Translations under genes and position numbers: made by a program
In this document: in pieces, positions 35,133 through 43,384 of the stretch
Numbering within the stretch: the stretch's first letter is position 1
How the letters are laid out: the number at the start of each line of letters is the position of its first letter
Notes under the pieces: model-generated
What the model was told of the DNA's origin: nothing
The model's database searches: none
Seen by the model: the letters and a program-made list of their open reading frames with translations, nothing else
NCBI GenBank assembly: GCA_028277765.1
Contig: JANQFQ010000116.1
Location: forward strand, 1-64,000
Origin: Desulfobacterales bacterium
GTDB taxonomy: Bacteria > Desulfobacterota > Desulfobacteria > Desulfobacterales > SURF-7
DNA: 64,000 nucleotides
Direction: 5' to 3'

Positions 35133-37241
35133 ATGCAGGATCAAGAATACAAAGACATGTTTAAGATAGAAGCCCTTGAGCTTCTTTCGGATCTTGAAGC
35201 CAAGTTATTAGAAATGAAGGAGGGCTACGATGACATTGAGCAAATCAATTCTACTTTCAGGATATTGCACACGATCAAGGGGACCGGCTCGATGTTCGGT
35301 TTTAATGATATATCGGACTTTGCCCACAATCTTGAAACAGCTTTCGACTTTGTACGAAACAAGAAGGTAAACATAACCAATGACCTTATAAACCTGACCC
35401 TGACAGCTAGTGATCATATGAAAACAATGCTAGATGCAGGCGATGAGAATAAGGCAGATAATGATTTTATATCGGAAGAAATCTTAACAGCTCTGAATGA
35501 ACTGGTCCCTCTCATAGAGGATTCTCCAGAAAAACATGATACCAAAACTGCAGGTATTTTAAAAAGTGTATCTGAGGACGCTTCTTCTTCTGATATGACG
35601 TATAGAATCCGTTTTCGTCCTTCAGTTGATATTTTTACCACCGGCACAAATCCGCTACTACTCTTAAAAGAACTGCGCGGTTTTGGAGAATGTGATATAA
35701 TCGCCCATATTGACAGAATCCCCCTTTTAAATGAATACGATCACAAGGCCTGTTATACTGACTGGGATATTATTCTCACAACCAAAAAGAGTCTTGACGA
35801 AGTAAGGGATATATTTATTTTTGTCGAGGATAGCAGTGAAGTGGATATTGATATTATCGATGATGGAACCATTTTAGATAAAGAGCCTAAAAGGGATAAG
35901 CTTGGCGAGATTCTTTTAGACAGGGGTGATATTACTGCGGAAAATCTTGTACCGATACTACAAAAACAGGATGAAAAACAGAAAAAAATTGGTGAGCTTC
36001 TGGTGGAGCAAGACGTTGTATCTAAAAGCAAGATAAGTTCTGCTCTTTCAGAACAAAAGCATATACAAAAAGTTCGCAAGAAAAAAAGTGGATCTGTTCT
36101 CGCATCAAGCGTCAGGGTGCCCGCCGAAAAGCTGGACAAGCTTGTAAATTTGGTGGGAGAAATGGTTACTGTGCAGGAGCGCCTCAGTCAGCTTGCTGTT
36201 TACGAGGATATTCCCGAGTTGACGTCGATTGCCGAAAATATTGAAAACCTGACGGACGGGCTCAGGGACAACACAATGAGTATCCGTATGGTGCAGTTCG
36301 GAATAACTTTCACGGGTTTTAAACGTCTGGTCCACGATCTCTCAAAAGATTTGGAAAAAAATATTGTGCTTATAACCGATGGGGTTGAGACCGAGCTTGA
36401 TAAAACGGTTATCGAAAAATTGAATGAACCGCTTGTACATATCCTTCGTAACAGTATTGATCATGGTATAGAAAGCAAGGAAACAAGAGAATCCGCAGGA
36501 AAGTCTTCACAAGGGACAATATTATTGTCTGCCGAACATTCCGGTGCGTATGTGCTGATCAGTGTATCAGATGACGGCGCCGGCCTTGATCCTGATGTGA
36601 TCTATAAAAAAGCAATAGAAAAAGAAATCATAGCTCCTGGCACAGAGATGACCCCAAAAGAGATTTTGCAGCTTATTTTTTCTCCGGGTTTTTCAACAGC
36701 AAAAAAGGTTACAGATGTCTCCGGGCGCGGTGTGGGTATGGATGTTGTTAAAAAGAGCGTTGAAGCGTTAAGGGGTTCTGTTGAAATAGACAGCGATAAA
36801 GGAAAAGGCACAACAGTTACACTAAAACTGCCCCTGACGCTTGCTATTATTGAAGGCTTTCTGGTTGAAATGGAAGGCGACAAATTTATATTACCACTTT
36901 CTTCTGTTGAAGAGTGTGTTGAACTTTCCCAGGAAAATGTGGACAGAGCACAGGGCTGGGATTTTCTTAATGTGCGCGGTGAACTGGTTCCATATATTCG
37001 CCTGCGAAAGTCTTTTGATATACAGAGTGACCCTCCGGAAATGGAGCATGTTGTGATTACAGGCGTAGACGGACAACGGATCGGTGTTGTTGTGGACAGA
37101 GTTATTGGAAGTCATCAAACCGTGATCAAACCGCTTGGCAGAGCCATGAAACATTCCGAAGATGTTTCCGGTGCAACCATACTTGGTGACGGTACTGTGG
37201 CGTTAATATTAAATTTGGATAAACTTGTGAAAGCTGCATGA
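35133..37241 (+). CDS. cheA: Chemotaxis histidine kinase CheA
   Basis: 702 residues. P1/HPt with His46 (ILHTIKGTGSMFGF) at about 1-110. Residues about 153-245 form a P2-like domain. About 255-312 is an inserted repeat pair, LGEILLDRGDITAENL...KKIGELLVEQDVVSKSKI, like the MshEN/GspE N-terminal module that in other proteins can bind cyclic di-GMP. Dimerisation P3 about 328-395, P4 ATPase with the N box (HILRNSIDHGIES, Asn440) and GRGVGMDVVK, and P5 CheW-like about 580-700. AGGA precedes ATG 35133. It receives input from the MCP and passes phosphate to CheY. Confidence 0.96.
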   Translation: MQDQEYKDMFKIEALELLSDLEAKLLEMKEGYDDIEQINSTFRILHTIKGTGSMFGFNDISDFAHNLETAFDFVRNKKVNITNDLINLTLTASDHMKTMLDAGDENKADNDFISEEILTALNELVPLIEDSPEKHDTKTAGILKSVSEDASSSDMTYRIRFRPSVDIFTTGTNPLLLLKELRGFGECDIIAHIDRIPLLNEYDHKACYTDWDIILTTKKSLDEVRDIFIFVEDSSEVDIDIIDDGTILDKEPKRDKLGEILLDRGDITAENLVPILQKQDEKQKKIGELLVEQDVVSKSKISSALSEQKHIQKVRKKKSGSVLASSVRVPAEKLDKLVNLVGEMVTVQERLSQLAVYEDIPELTSIAENIENLTDGLRDNTMSIRMVQFGITFTGFKRLVHDLSKDLEKNIVLITDGVETELDKTVIEKLNEPLVHILRNSIDHGIESKETRESAGKSSQGTILLSAEHSGAYVLISVSDDGAGLDPDVIYKKAIEKEIIAPGTEMTPKEILQLIFSPGFSTAKKVTDVSGRGVGMDVVKKSVEALRGSVEIDSDKGKGTTVTLKLPLTLAIIEGFLVEMEGDKFILPLSSVEECVELSQENVDRAQGWDFLNVRGELVPYIRLRKSFDIQSDPPEMEHVVITGVDGQRIGVVVDRVIGSHQTVIKPLGRAMKHSEDVSGATILGDGTVALILNLDKLVKAA

Positions 37242-37317
37242 ACGGTGAAGTGAAACAGATAAAGCGCTTCTAGCGAGACCAGGTTATTAACCATATTAAA
37301 TCAAGTGGATGAATAAT

Positions 37318-37854
37318 ATGACTGAAGAGACGACGGTCGAAAGCTGGCAGTACTTGTCTTTCAATCTGGACCAGGAAATCTACGCCCTGAATATTATCCA
37401 GGTGAAAGAGGTCCTGGATTTTACAGAGATCACAAAAGTGCCCAAGATGCCTGATTTTATGCGGGGGGTAATCAATCTGCGAGGTAAAGTGGTTCCAGTG
37501 GTTGACCTCAGGTTAAAGTTTGGTATGCCGGAAACTGAAAAAACTGTAGATACCTGCATTATTATCATAGAGATTACACTGGATGGTGAAAGCACTAGCC
37601 TCGGGGCTTTAGCTGATTCAGTGCGAGAGGTATTAACACTGCAACCTGACCTCATAGAGCCCCCTCCAAAGATCGGTATGCGTCTTAAAACGGAATTTAT
37701 CAAAGGTATGGGCAAAAAGGATGATGAATTTATTATCATCCTTGATGTAGATAGTGTGTTTTCTGATGAAGAGCTGGTCAGCGTGCAGGATGCTGAGGGG
37801 GAAATGGATATAGTCAACAGTGAGGATCAGCCGGAACATATAGAGGCGGTATAA
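37318..37854 (+). CDS. cheW: CheW coupling protein
   Basis: 178 residues from ATG 37318, preferred over ATG 37309 because GTGGA then has proper spacing. One CheW domain: FNLDQEIYALNIIQVKEVL, KVPKMPDFMRGVINLRGKVV with the conserved Arg that contacts CheA P5, VVDLRLKFGM and FIKGMGKKDDEFIIILDVD. A 30-residue acidic tail follows. It links receptors to CheA. Between it and cheR lies a 109-nt gap with a 25-codon frame (37872) that is probably not a gene. Confidence 0.94.
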   Translation: MTEETTVESWQYLSFNLDQEIYALNIIQVKEVLDFTEITKVPKMPDFMRGVINLRGKVVPVVDLRLKFGMPETEKTVDTCIIIIEITLDGESTSLGALADSVREVLTLQPDLIEPPPKIGMRLKTEFIKGMGKKDDEFIIILDVDSVFSDEELVSVQDAEGEMDIVNSEDQPEHIEAV

Positions 37855-37963
37855 GAGGTATTGACCTTGATATGGGTGAAGCGGCAATTGAAGATCCTTT
37901 AAAAGTGAGTGTCGGCGGTGACTCGCTTGATAAAAAGTTTGAGAAATAAAAAAAGGGCAAACG

Positions 37964-38824
37964 ATGATCCCCAGTGTACGACGTGAATATCTGGACGCCA
38001 GGCTGTCTGAAAGAGAATTCAAACGGTTGGGGGCATTTATTCAGACCCGGACTGGAATCAAGATGCCTCCGCATAAAAAAGAAATGCTCGAATCAAGGCT
38101 ACGCAAGAGGCTGCGCAGCCTGAGAATTCCGTCGTATAAGGATTACTGTCATTACCTGTTTAGTACGGAAGGCATGAAGAATGAGCTTGTTCATATGATT
38201 GATGTAGTAACAACCAACAAAACAGATTTTTTCAGGGAACCGGATCATTTTGATTTTCTTAGAGAGACAGTCCTGCCGGAAATGCTGAATGGCCGGTATC
38301 GGCGGATCTCCGTGTGGAGCGCTGCCTGTTCCACTGGTGAAGAGCCGTATACACTGGCAATGGTTTTGGAAACTTTTTCAAGTTGTCATCCAGATAATCA
38401 GATAGAGTATAACATTCTGGCTACAGATATTTCAGCTGAAGCGCTGAAAAAAGCTGAAACGGGGATTTTTAATGAAGATCTGGTCAAAGATGTTCCCATG
38501 GAATATAAAAAGGAGTATCTTTTACGATCAAAAGAAAGGAAAAAAAAGCTGATAAGAATAATCCCCCGGCTAAGAAACAGGGTCGCGTTTCACCGGATGA
38601 ATCTTATGGCTGATGATTTTAACTTGGCATATGCAATGGATATCATCTTTTGCCGGAATGTCATTATATATTTTGAAAAACAGACTCAAGAGAAACTGCT
38701 GAAACGAATATGCCGATATTTAAAACATGGTGGATACCTTTTCATGGGTCACACTGAGGCGCTGGGCGGCTTTAATCTGCCGCTGGTATCAGTTTCGCCG
38801 ACGGTGTATAGGAAAATAGTTTAA
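37964..38824 (+). CDS. cheR: Chemotaxis protein methyltransferase CheR
   Basis: 286 residues. SAM-dependent methylation of glutamates on MCPs. The N-terminal helical domain has TGIKMPPHKKEMLESRLRKR. The catalytic domain holds TTNKTDFFREPDHF, the SAM site WSAACSTGEEPYTLAMVLE, ILATDISAEALKKAE and MDIIFCRNVIIYFEKQTQ. AAGGG lies 8 nt before ATG 37964. No cheB methylesterase occurs in the window, so adaptation may rest on CheD or on a cheB elsewhere. Confidence 0.96.
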   Translation: MIPSVRREYLDARLSEREFKRLGAFIQTRTGIKMPPHKKEMLESRLRKRLRSLRIPSYKDYCHYLFSTEGMKNELVHMIDVVTTNKTDFFREPDHFDFLRETVLPEMLNGRYRRISVWSAACSTGEEPYTLAMVLETFSSCHPDNQIEYNILATDISAEALKKAETGIFNEDLVKDVPMEYKKEYLLRSKERKKKLIRIIPRLRNRVAFHRMNLMADDFNLAYAMDIIFCRNVIIYFEKQTQEKLLKRICRYLKHGGYLFMGHTEALGGFNLPLVSVSPTVYRKIV

Positions 38825-38859
38825 GGAGATAGATGAATAGAGGAGTAAAAGATTAAAAA

Positions 38860-38938
38860 GATATGGTGCTAGGTGCTGGATGGCTGGTCGAAGTGAAACC
38901 ACACGGAGTCTGGCAAGCGTAGATCCCGCTTCTTTTTA
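38860..38938. repeat. Dispersed tag repeat between cheR and cheD
   Basis: GGTGCTAGGTGCTGGATGGCTGG, then TCGAAGTGAAACC and GCGTAGATCCCGCTTC plus a T run: words also found in the 22855-23127 block. It lies in a 157-nt gap within the operon. Confidence 0.45.
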
Positions 38939-38981
38939 ATGGAATTGATAAAATGATATTTTAAAAATAGACAGGCTTGTA

Positions 38982-39581
38982 ATGGAAAAAAAACGGATCA
39001 TGGTTAACACTGGTGAATCTTATGCCAGCAGTGAACCCGCAATTCTTTTTACTCTTCTGGGATCGTGTGTGGCTGTTTGTCTATACGATCCTATAGCGCG
39101 TGTAGGCGGAATGAACCACATCCTCCTTCCGGGAAAACCAGACATGAACAAGTATGATGATACAGCCCGGTTTGGTATTAATGCCATGGAACTTCTTGTC
39201 ACAAAAGTTATGAAATATGGAGGCAACCGTCGTAAACTTCTGGCCAAAGCTTTTGGCGGCGGGCAGATTCTTCCAGAATTATCCAAGACAAAAGGAGTGG
39301 GAATTAGAATTTCAGAATTTGTAGTGGATTTTCTGAATACTGAGAAAATTAGGCTTGTCAGTCATGACCTGGGCGGTTTTAATATCCGAAATATTTTTTT
39401 CCACACAGATACAGGGGATGTATTTCTCAAACGGACGCTAGCAAAGAAACAGCAAGAGGTTATTGCCAAAGAGAAGAACTACCTCAGATACGTAAAACGG
39501 GAGATACTAGAACCCCGGAAGAGGGAGGTTATTATTTTCAATGGTATTAAAAATGAAAGATATAAAGCGGTTAACGGCTGA
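38982..39581 (+). CDS. cheD: Chemoreceptor glutamine deamidase CheD
   Basis: 199 residues. CheD converts specific receptor glutamines to glutamate and in some species is regulated by CheC. The catalytic residues are all present: Thr24, Cys29 (LLGSCVAVCLYDP) and His46 (GGMNHILLPG). SHDLGGFNIRNIFFHTDTG is the second conserved segment. About 40 basic residues extend beyond the usual 160 or so. AGG precedes ATG 38982. A second, altered copy follows 63 nt downstream. No cheC is in the window. Confidence 0.93.
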   Translation: MEKKRIMVNTGESYASSEPAILFTLLGSCVAVCLYDPIARVGGMNHILLPGKPDMNKYDDTARFGINAMELLVTKVMKYGGNRRKLLAKAFGGGQILPELSKTKGVGIRISEFVVDFLNTEKIRLVSHDLGGFNIRNIFFHTDTGDVFLKRTLAKKQQEVIAKEKNYLRYVKREILEPRKREVIIFNGIKNERYKAVNG

Positions 39582-39644
39582 GATAAAACAGCCGGAGATA
39601 TTATATAAGGATACTTTACTAATGTTGATCAGGGAGAATTCTAA

Positions 39645-40196
39645 ATGAAAAAATTAGTCGTTATAAACACAGGTGAGGTGTTTGCGAGTAAGGAACCGGT
39701 AATTATCCATACACTCTTAGGGTCGAGTGTGGGGGTATGTATGTTTGAACCAGAAACCGGGATAGGCGGAATGAATAACATGATCCTGCCGGGGAAAGCG
39801 GATATGAAGAATTTTGATGATTCCGCTCGCTATGGTGTAAACACAATGGAATTGCTGATCACAGAGATATTAAAGCTTGGCGGAAAACGTGAAAATATTG
39901 AAGCAAAAGTTTTTGGCGGCGCAAGGATTCTTCCGTACAGCTGCATTGAAAAATGTGTTGGAGGAAAAACATCTGATTTTGTTGTGAAATTTTTAGAATC
40001 AGAGCAGATCAGACTTATCAGTCATGATCTTGGGGGATCAAATGCTAGGAAAATTTATTTCCACACAGATACCAACGAAGCAAACATGAAAGTCGTAAAA
40101 AGAAAAATACAGCCGAAGATTATTTTTGATGAGGCAAAGAAGAAGCATGCTGCAGACTATGAAGTAAAGAATTCAGGTGAGGTTACGCTATTTTAG
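39645..40196 (+). CDS. CheD paralogue with catalytic Cys and His replaced
   Basis: 183 residues, clearly homologous to the upstream CheD over its whole length (ITHTLLGS-type core, GGMNNMILPGKADM, SHDLGGSNARKIYFHTDT). The catalytic Cys is Ser28 (LGSSVGVC) and the catalytic His is Asn45 (GGMNNMILP), while Thr23 is kept. A cysteine two residues on (Cys32) is not in the catalytic position. It should be unable to deamidate glutamine and may act as a binding partner, receptor ligand or regulator of the active CheD. GGGAG precedes ATG 39645. The frame is intact, so it is not a decaying pseudogene. Confidence 0.88.
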   Translation: MKKLVVINTGEVFASKEPVIIHTLLGSSVGVCMFEPETGIGGMNNMILPGKADMKNFDDSARYGVNTMELLITEILKLGGKRENIEAKVFGGARILPYSCIEKCVGGKTSDFVVKFLESEQIRLISHDLGGSNARKIYFHTDTNEANMKVVKRKIQPKIIFDEAKKKHAADYEVKNSGEVTLF

Positions 40197-40266
40197 CATA
40201 ATGGTCTTGTGATGATGATATGATCAGAGGTCGATTATGGGACACAATAGTAAAGGGGAAGGATCA

Positions 40267-40644
40267 ATGAAAATTATTTTGATAGCTGATGATGATATAT
40301 ATTTGCAAAAAGTAATCGCAAGTGTGATAGAACAATCAGGCCATCTACCCCTGTTCAGCTCGAGCGGAGTAAGAGCTTTACATCTTTTGGAAGATAATCC
40401 AAGTATCGATCTTTTAATAACTGATGTTGTGATGCCGGAAATGACCGGTAAAGAGTTGGTCCGAATACTTCGAAGCAGAGAGCAATTTCTAGCATTACCA
40501 ATAATTATTATATCTGCTATAGTAAAAATTGACGATGCAAAAGAACTCCTAGACCTAGGAGCAACGTACTTTCTTGGGAAACCATTAAACCATGATCATT
40601 TGATGGATTATATTAATAAAGCCCTAACATTTGATGAAGCTTAA
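40267..40644 (+). CDS. Single-domain response regulator
   Basis: 125 residues from ATG 40267, preferred because the receiver fold starts there and AAGGGGAAGG lies upstream; ATG 40237 is the alternative. Acidic pocket Asp8-Asp10, phosphoacceptor Asp53 (LLITDVVMPEMTGKEL), Ser in IIIISAIV and Lys in YFLGKPLNHDHL. There is no output domain. It lies at the end of the chemosensory operon and may be a second CheY-like output or a phosphate sink. Confidence 0.88.
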   Translation: MKIILIADDDIYLQKVIASVIEQSGHLPLFSSSGVRALHLLEDNPSIDLLITDVVMPEMTGKELVRILRSREQFLALPIIIISAIVKIDDAKELLDLGATYFLGKPLNHDHLMDYINKALTFDEA

Positions 40645-40796
40645 AGAGTAAGAAATAAGTTTTTGGATTAGCTAATTAAGACGTAAAAAAAACTTATCGC
40701 AAGCAGTTGAAACATATGATCTTTTGGAAAAAAAGGTAGAAAAGATGGCGTTCTATCTAAGAGAGTTTTTGCTGGAACTGGAGGAGGGGGAAAGAA

Positions 40797-41501
40797 ATGG
40801 CAAACATCCTGGTTGTAGATGATGTGTCTGTAGTACGCACTTTTCTTGTCAACAAGTTGAAAGAGTTTGATGACAAATTAAATTTTTTTGTGGCAGGTAA
40901 TGGAAAAGAAGCGGTTGACTGTTTAGAGACAAACAAAATTGACCTGGTACTGACTGATTTGGAGATGCCTGAGATGGATGGTTTTGAACTTCTTGCTTAT
41001 ATGAGCAGCAAGTATCCTGAACTCCCGGCAATTGTTATGACAGCAAACTGGTCCCTTGCTCTTGAGGAAAAAAACAACCAGCTTGCTTCCATCAAGTGTT
41101 TTAAGAAGCCTCTTGATATAGAAGCCCTGTCTCGGGCAGTGGATGAGACGCTGTTGAGCAGAACTCAGGGACAGCTTCAGGGGATTAATCTCGCTTCTTT
41201 TCTCCAGCTTGTCTCCCTGGAGTCAAGAGCCTGCACTCTGGAAATAACATATAAGGGTCGAAGCGGCAGTGTGAGCTGTTTAGACGGGGAACTGATCAAT
41301 GCCGTGACCGGAGATGTTACCGGGGAAAAGGCCGCATATGAACTGATTAGCTGGGACAGGCCTTCAATAAAAATTTTTAACACTATTGACAACAGGGAGG
41401 TTCAGATCAAAAAGCCCCTGATGAGTATCATCATGGAGGGGATGAGAATGAAGGATGAAAAGGAGTCCACGGGGAACGGAAAGGATATTCGCGCCGTGTG
41501 A
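40797..41501 (+). CDS. Response regulator with receiver and PATAN (DUF4388) domain
   Basis: 234 residues: receiver about 1-120 with Asp8-Asp9 and phosphoacceptor Asp54 (LVLTDLEMPEMDGFEL), Lys in CFKKPL, then PATAN at about 127-225 (GINLASFLQLVSLESRACTL, VSCLDGELINAVTGD, KAAYELISWD, KPLMSIIMEGMRMKDEKE). It is a shorter paralogue of the protein at 19149-20273, lacking the C-terminal longin-like part. GGAGGAGGGGG precedes ATG 40797. It is 152 nt after the preceding receiver gene and may belong to the same transcript. PATAN modules are linked to GTPase-type regulatory systems, but no GTPase is here. Confidence 0.85.
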   Translation: MANILVVDDVSVVRTFLVNKLKEFDDKLNFFVAGNGKEAVDCLETNKIDLVLTDLEMPEMDGFELLAYMSSKYPELPAIVMTANWSLALEEKNNQLASIKCFKKPLDIEALSRAVDETLLSRTQGQLQGINLASFLQLVSLESRACTLEITYKGRSGSVSCLDGELINAVTGDVTGEKAAYELISWDRPSIKIFNTIDNREVQIKKPLMSIIMEGMRMKDEKESTGNGKDIRAV

Positions 41502-41656
41502 TAAGTTTCAATCAATAAGATAAATTTTTCTTCATTCAATCGTCGTAGGGCTGATGCAGCTGTACGTGCATCATTAGCTTCAACAGCTGATTCAAGATCA
41601 GCCATCACTGGCAGTAAATCTTCATGCATGGTTTCTTTAGTCATAATGAATGACAA
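41502..41656 (-). pseudogene. Possible gene remnant converging on the receiver-PATAN gene
   Basis: A minus-strand frame opens at ATG 41656 (or ATG 41644) with protein-like sequence (ETMHEDLLPVMADLESAVEA) and then runs into the antisense of the neighbouring gene. No good ribosome-binding site. It could be the N-terminal stub of a truncated gene or chance; reported with low confidence. Confidence 0.2.
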
Positions 41657-41743
41657 TTTGGCTTGATGACAATTTAAGTTGCAAATCGGTGGGCTACGCT
41701 TATTAAGGTATAAATTATGGTAAGGACTGAGAATATTATAGTT

Positions 41744-42076
41744 TTATTCCAAATCAATATAAACATAATCCTCATCCTTTATCACGATTTCTTGCGGAAC
41801 AGGATGTTTTGAAGCAACACCAACAGAACCCTCTTTTTCCCATTTTTTCTTTCCTTCAATTTCAAATGTATCTCCGTCTTTAAAAGTAATGGTTCCATTA
41901 AATTCAGCGGAAACATGAATGTTGTTTGGGTTTAAAAATCTAATACCGCCTTCAGAAATATTTTCAACTTCAAATTCATTTTCCTTTATTTTTAATTTAG
42001 GTCTTTTTAAAGGTTTAAACACAATCCTTGAATGTCTCCTTCTTTCTTTTTCTGTCCGGTTTGCGCGTGATGTCAT
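41744..42076 (-). CDS. Stand-alone PilZ-domain protein
   Basis: 110 residues, one small PilZ domain. Cyclic di-GMP motifs: Arg13-Arg17 (RRHSR) and Asn39-Ser41-Gly44 (NISEGGIRF). The basic N-terminus and the core strands (VENISEGG, GTITFKDGDTFEIEGKKKWEK) fit the fold. ATG 42076; AAGG lies about 13 nt upstream, a weak site. Monocistronic; a remote relation to the other three PilZ proteins of the window is seen only in the motifs. Confidence 0.8.
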   Translation of the reverse strand: MTSRANRTEKERRRHSRIVFKPLKRPKLKIKENEFEVENISEGGIRFLNPNNIHVSAEFNGTITFKDGDTFEIEGKKKWEKEGSVGVASKHPVPQEIVIKDEDYVYIDLE

Positions 42077-42284
42077 TTTTTTTTATTACCTTTTTTTAAT
42101 TTATATTATCATAATATCATATAACAATTTATCGGATATTACAAAAAAAATTTGGTACATGAGAATTACTTTTAATAATAAAATATTCTCCTGTCCCAAT
42201 TTGTCCCTTTGTGCCTGCTGAAGCATTTAAATCAGTAAAAAAGCTGTTTATAAAAATTTCGGGAGCAAAACAGCAGCAGAAAAC

Positions 42285-42315
42285 AAAAGGGCCAGCCATG
42301 ACAGCTAACCCTTTT
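42285..42315 (-). terminator. Terminator of the tRNA-Leu gene
   Basis: AAAAGGG (42285-42291) pairs with CCCTTTT (42309-42315) around an AGC/GCT-containing loop region; T-rich sequence flanks both sides. It lies 8 nt past the tRNA 3' end on the minus strand. Confidence 0.6.
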
Positions 42316-42322
42316 ATTTTAC

Positions 42323-42410
42323 TGGTACCCGGGGCCGGGCTCGAACCGGCACGGGCACAAGGCCCAAGGGATTTTAAGTCCCTTGTGTCTACCAATTCCA
42401 CCACCCAGGC
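42323..42410 (-). tRNA. tRNA-Leu (anticodon UAA)
   Basis: Read on the minus strand from 42410. Acceptor GCCTGGG pairs with CCCGGGT (two G-U pairs); D-arm region GGTGGAATTGGTAGACAC; anticodon stem AGGGA/TCCCT with loop CTTAAAA, giving anticodon TAA; a long variable arm as in class II tRNAs; T-arm GCCGG-TTCGAGC-CCGGC; discriminator A and encoded CCA at 42325-42323. Confidence 0.95.
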
Positions 42411-42535
42411 ATTTCTTTAAAAAACAGGCAACCACGGCTGCCTGTTTCAAGTGCAACAAAAAATATACAAAGTTGTAAAGGTTTTCAAGAAAAAAGGTAA
42501 ATATTTCTGAAGGTATATACTGGACCTTTAAGTAA

Positions 42536-42988
42536 TTATTCTTTTGGATGGCACGCATTGCATCCTGTCGGAAGATCTGCTTTTGCCTCTTCTGCTTTTT
42601 TATTCTCTTCGTTGATTTTTAGATGGCAGTCTTTACATTGTTTGTGGTATGCATATTTATAATATTTTAAAGCTTCATCTGTCAGTTTCCCTTTTTCAAG
42701 AGGCTTTTCAGGGGTTGTTATCTGATCATGGCATCCTTTTGCGCTGCATGAGGAGACAGGTGATGTGCCGTCCCATGTATGATGGCATTTTTTGCAGCTG
42801 TACATGAAGTGATCAGCATGCGGGAATTGAACTGCGGTTCTTTCTAATTTTTTAACACCTTTAACTTGTTTCGAAGCATCTAACGTTATAACATCATCCG
42901 GCAGGCAGACCTGACCCGCGATAACAAATGAACTGGCTAACAATACTGCAGATATGAAGACTAAAGAAAAAAACCGGATCTTATGCAT
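42536..42988 (-). CDS. Periplasmic tetraheme cytochrome c3-type protein
   Basis: 150 residues with a Sec signal peptide (about 1-24, ending VIAG). Four heme-attachment motifs: CKKCH, CSAKGCH (the CX4CH spacing typical of class III cytochromes), CKDCH and CNACH. Additional His residues (FPHADHF, CHH, YHKQ) supply axial ligands for bis-His hemes. Such cytochromes carry electrons between periplasmic hydrogenases or formate dehydrogenases and membrane complexes in sulfate reducers. AGGGGG precedes ATG 42988. It stands alone between the tRNA and the divergent glycyl radical enzyme gene. Confidence 0.93.
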   Translation of the reverse strand: MHKIRFFSLVFISAVLLASSFVIAGQVCLPDDVITLDASKQVKGVKKLERTAVQFPHADHFMYSCKKCHHTWDGTSPVSSCSAKGCHDQITTPEKPLEKGKLTDEALKYYKYAYHKQCKDCHLKINEENKKAEEAKADLPTGCNACHPKE

Positions 42989-43384
42989 TCTGGATACCCC
43001 CTAAAATATAAATGAGCATTAAAAATTTTCTTCTACAAATTGAAACGATTTCTATATTATTTTTTTTTCAGGCTGTCAATGCCAATTAATGTTAATTTTC
43101 AATTTCCTGTTTCAGGCAGATGAGACACAATAGCGTGCTTTTATAACGGTTTATTACAGGTGATGGTCGCTAGTTGAAAAAATATAATGAAATTAAGCGG
43201 TTGAAAACAAAAAATCAGGCATTTCGAAGGTGAAAATCAGGTATCCCCTGATTTACTCATTGCGGTATATATGAGACATTAAAGTAGAATGCAAATTTGT
43301 TAAACTGTTTCAGCCTTGGGAGTCATCAAAATTTTAAAATGTTTAAGTACTATTTTCATATCATAAAAAAGGGGGACCTTAATC
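42989..43384. other. Divergent region between cytochrome c3 and glycyl radical enzyme genes
   Basis: 396 nt holding promoters for both genes. I found no clear sigma-70 or sigma-54 consensus, no dyad of note, and no gene for an activating radical-SAM enzyme. AAAGGGGGACC at 43368-43378 is the ribosome-binding site of the enzyme gene. Confidence 0.4.

Noticed and set aside
37872-37949. 25-codon frame between cheW and cheR
   Set aside because: Poorly placed ribosome-binding site, no recognisable features, and gap sequence that is otherwise ordinary.
40745-40822. 25-codon frame overlapping the start of the receiver-PATAN gene
   Set aside because: Its Glu/Gly-rich end is simply the purine-rich ribosome-binding site of the next gene read in another frame; no independent support.
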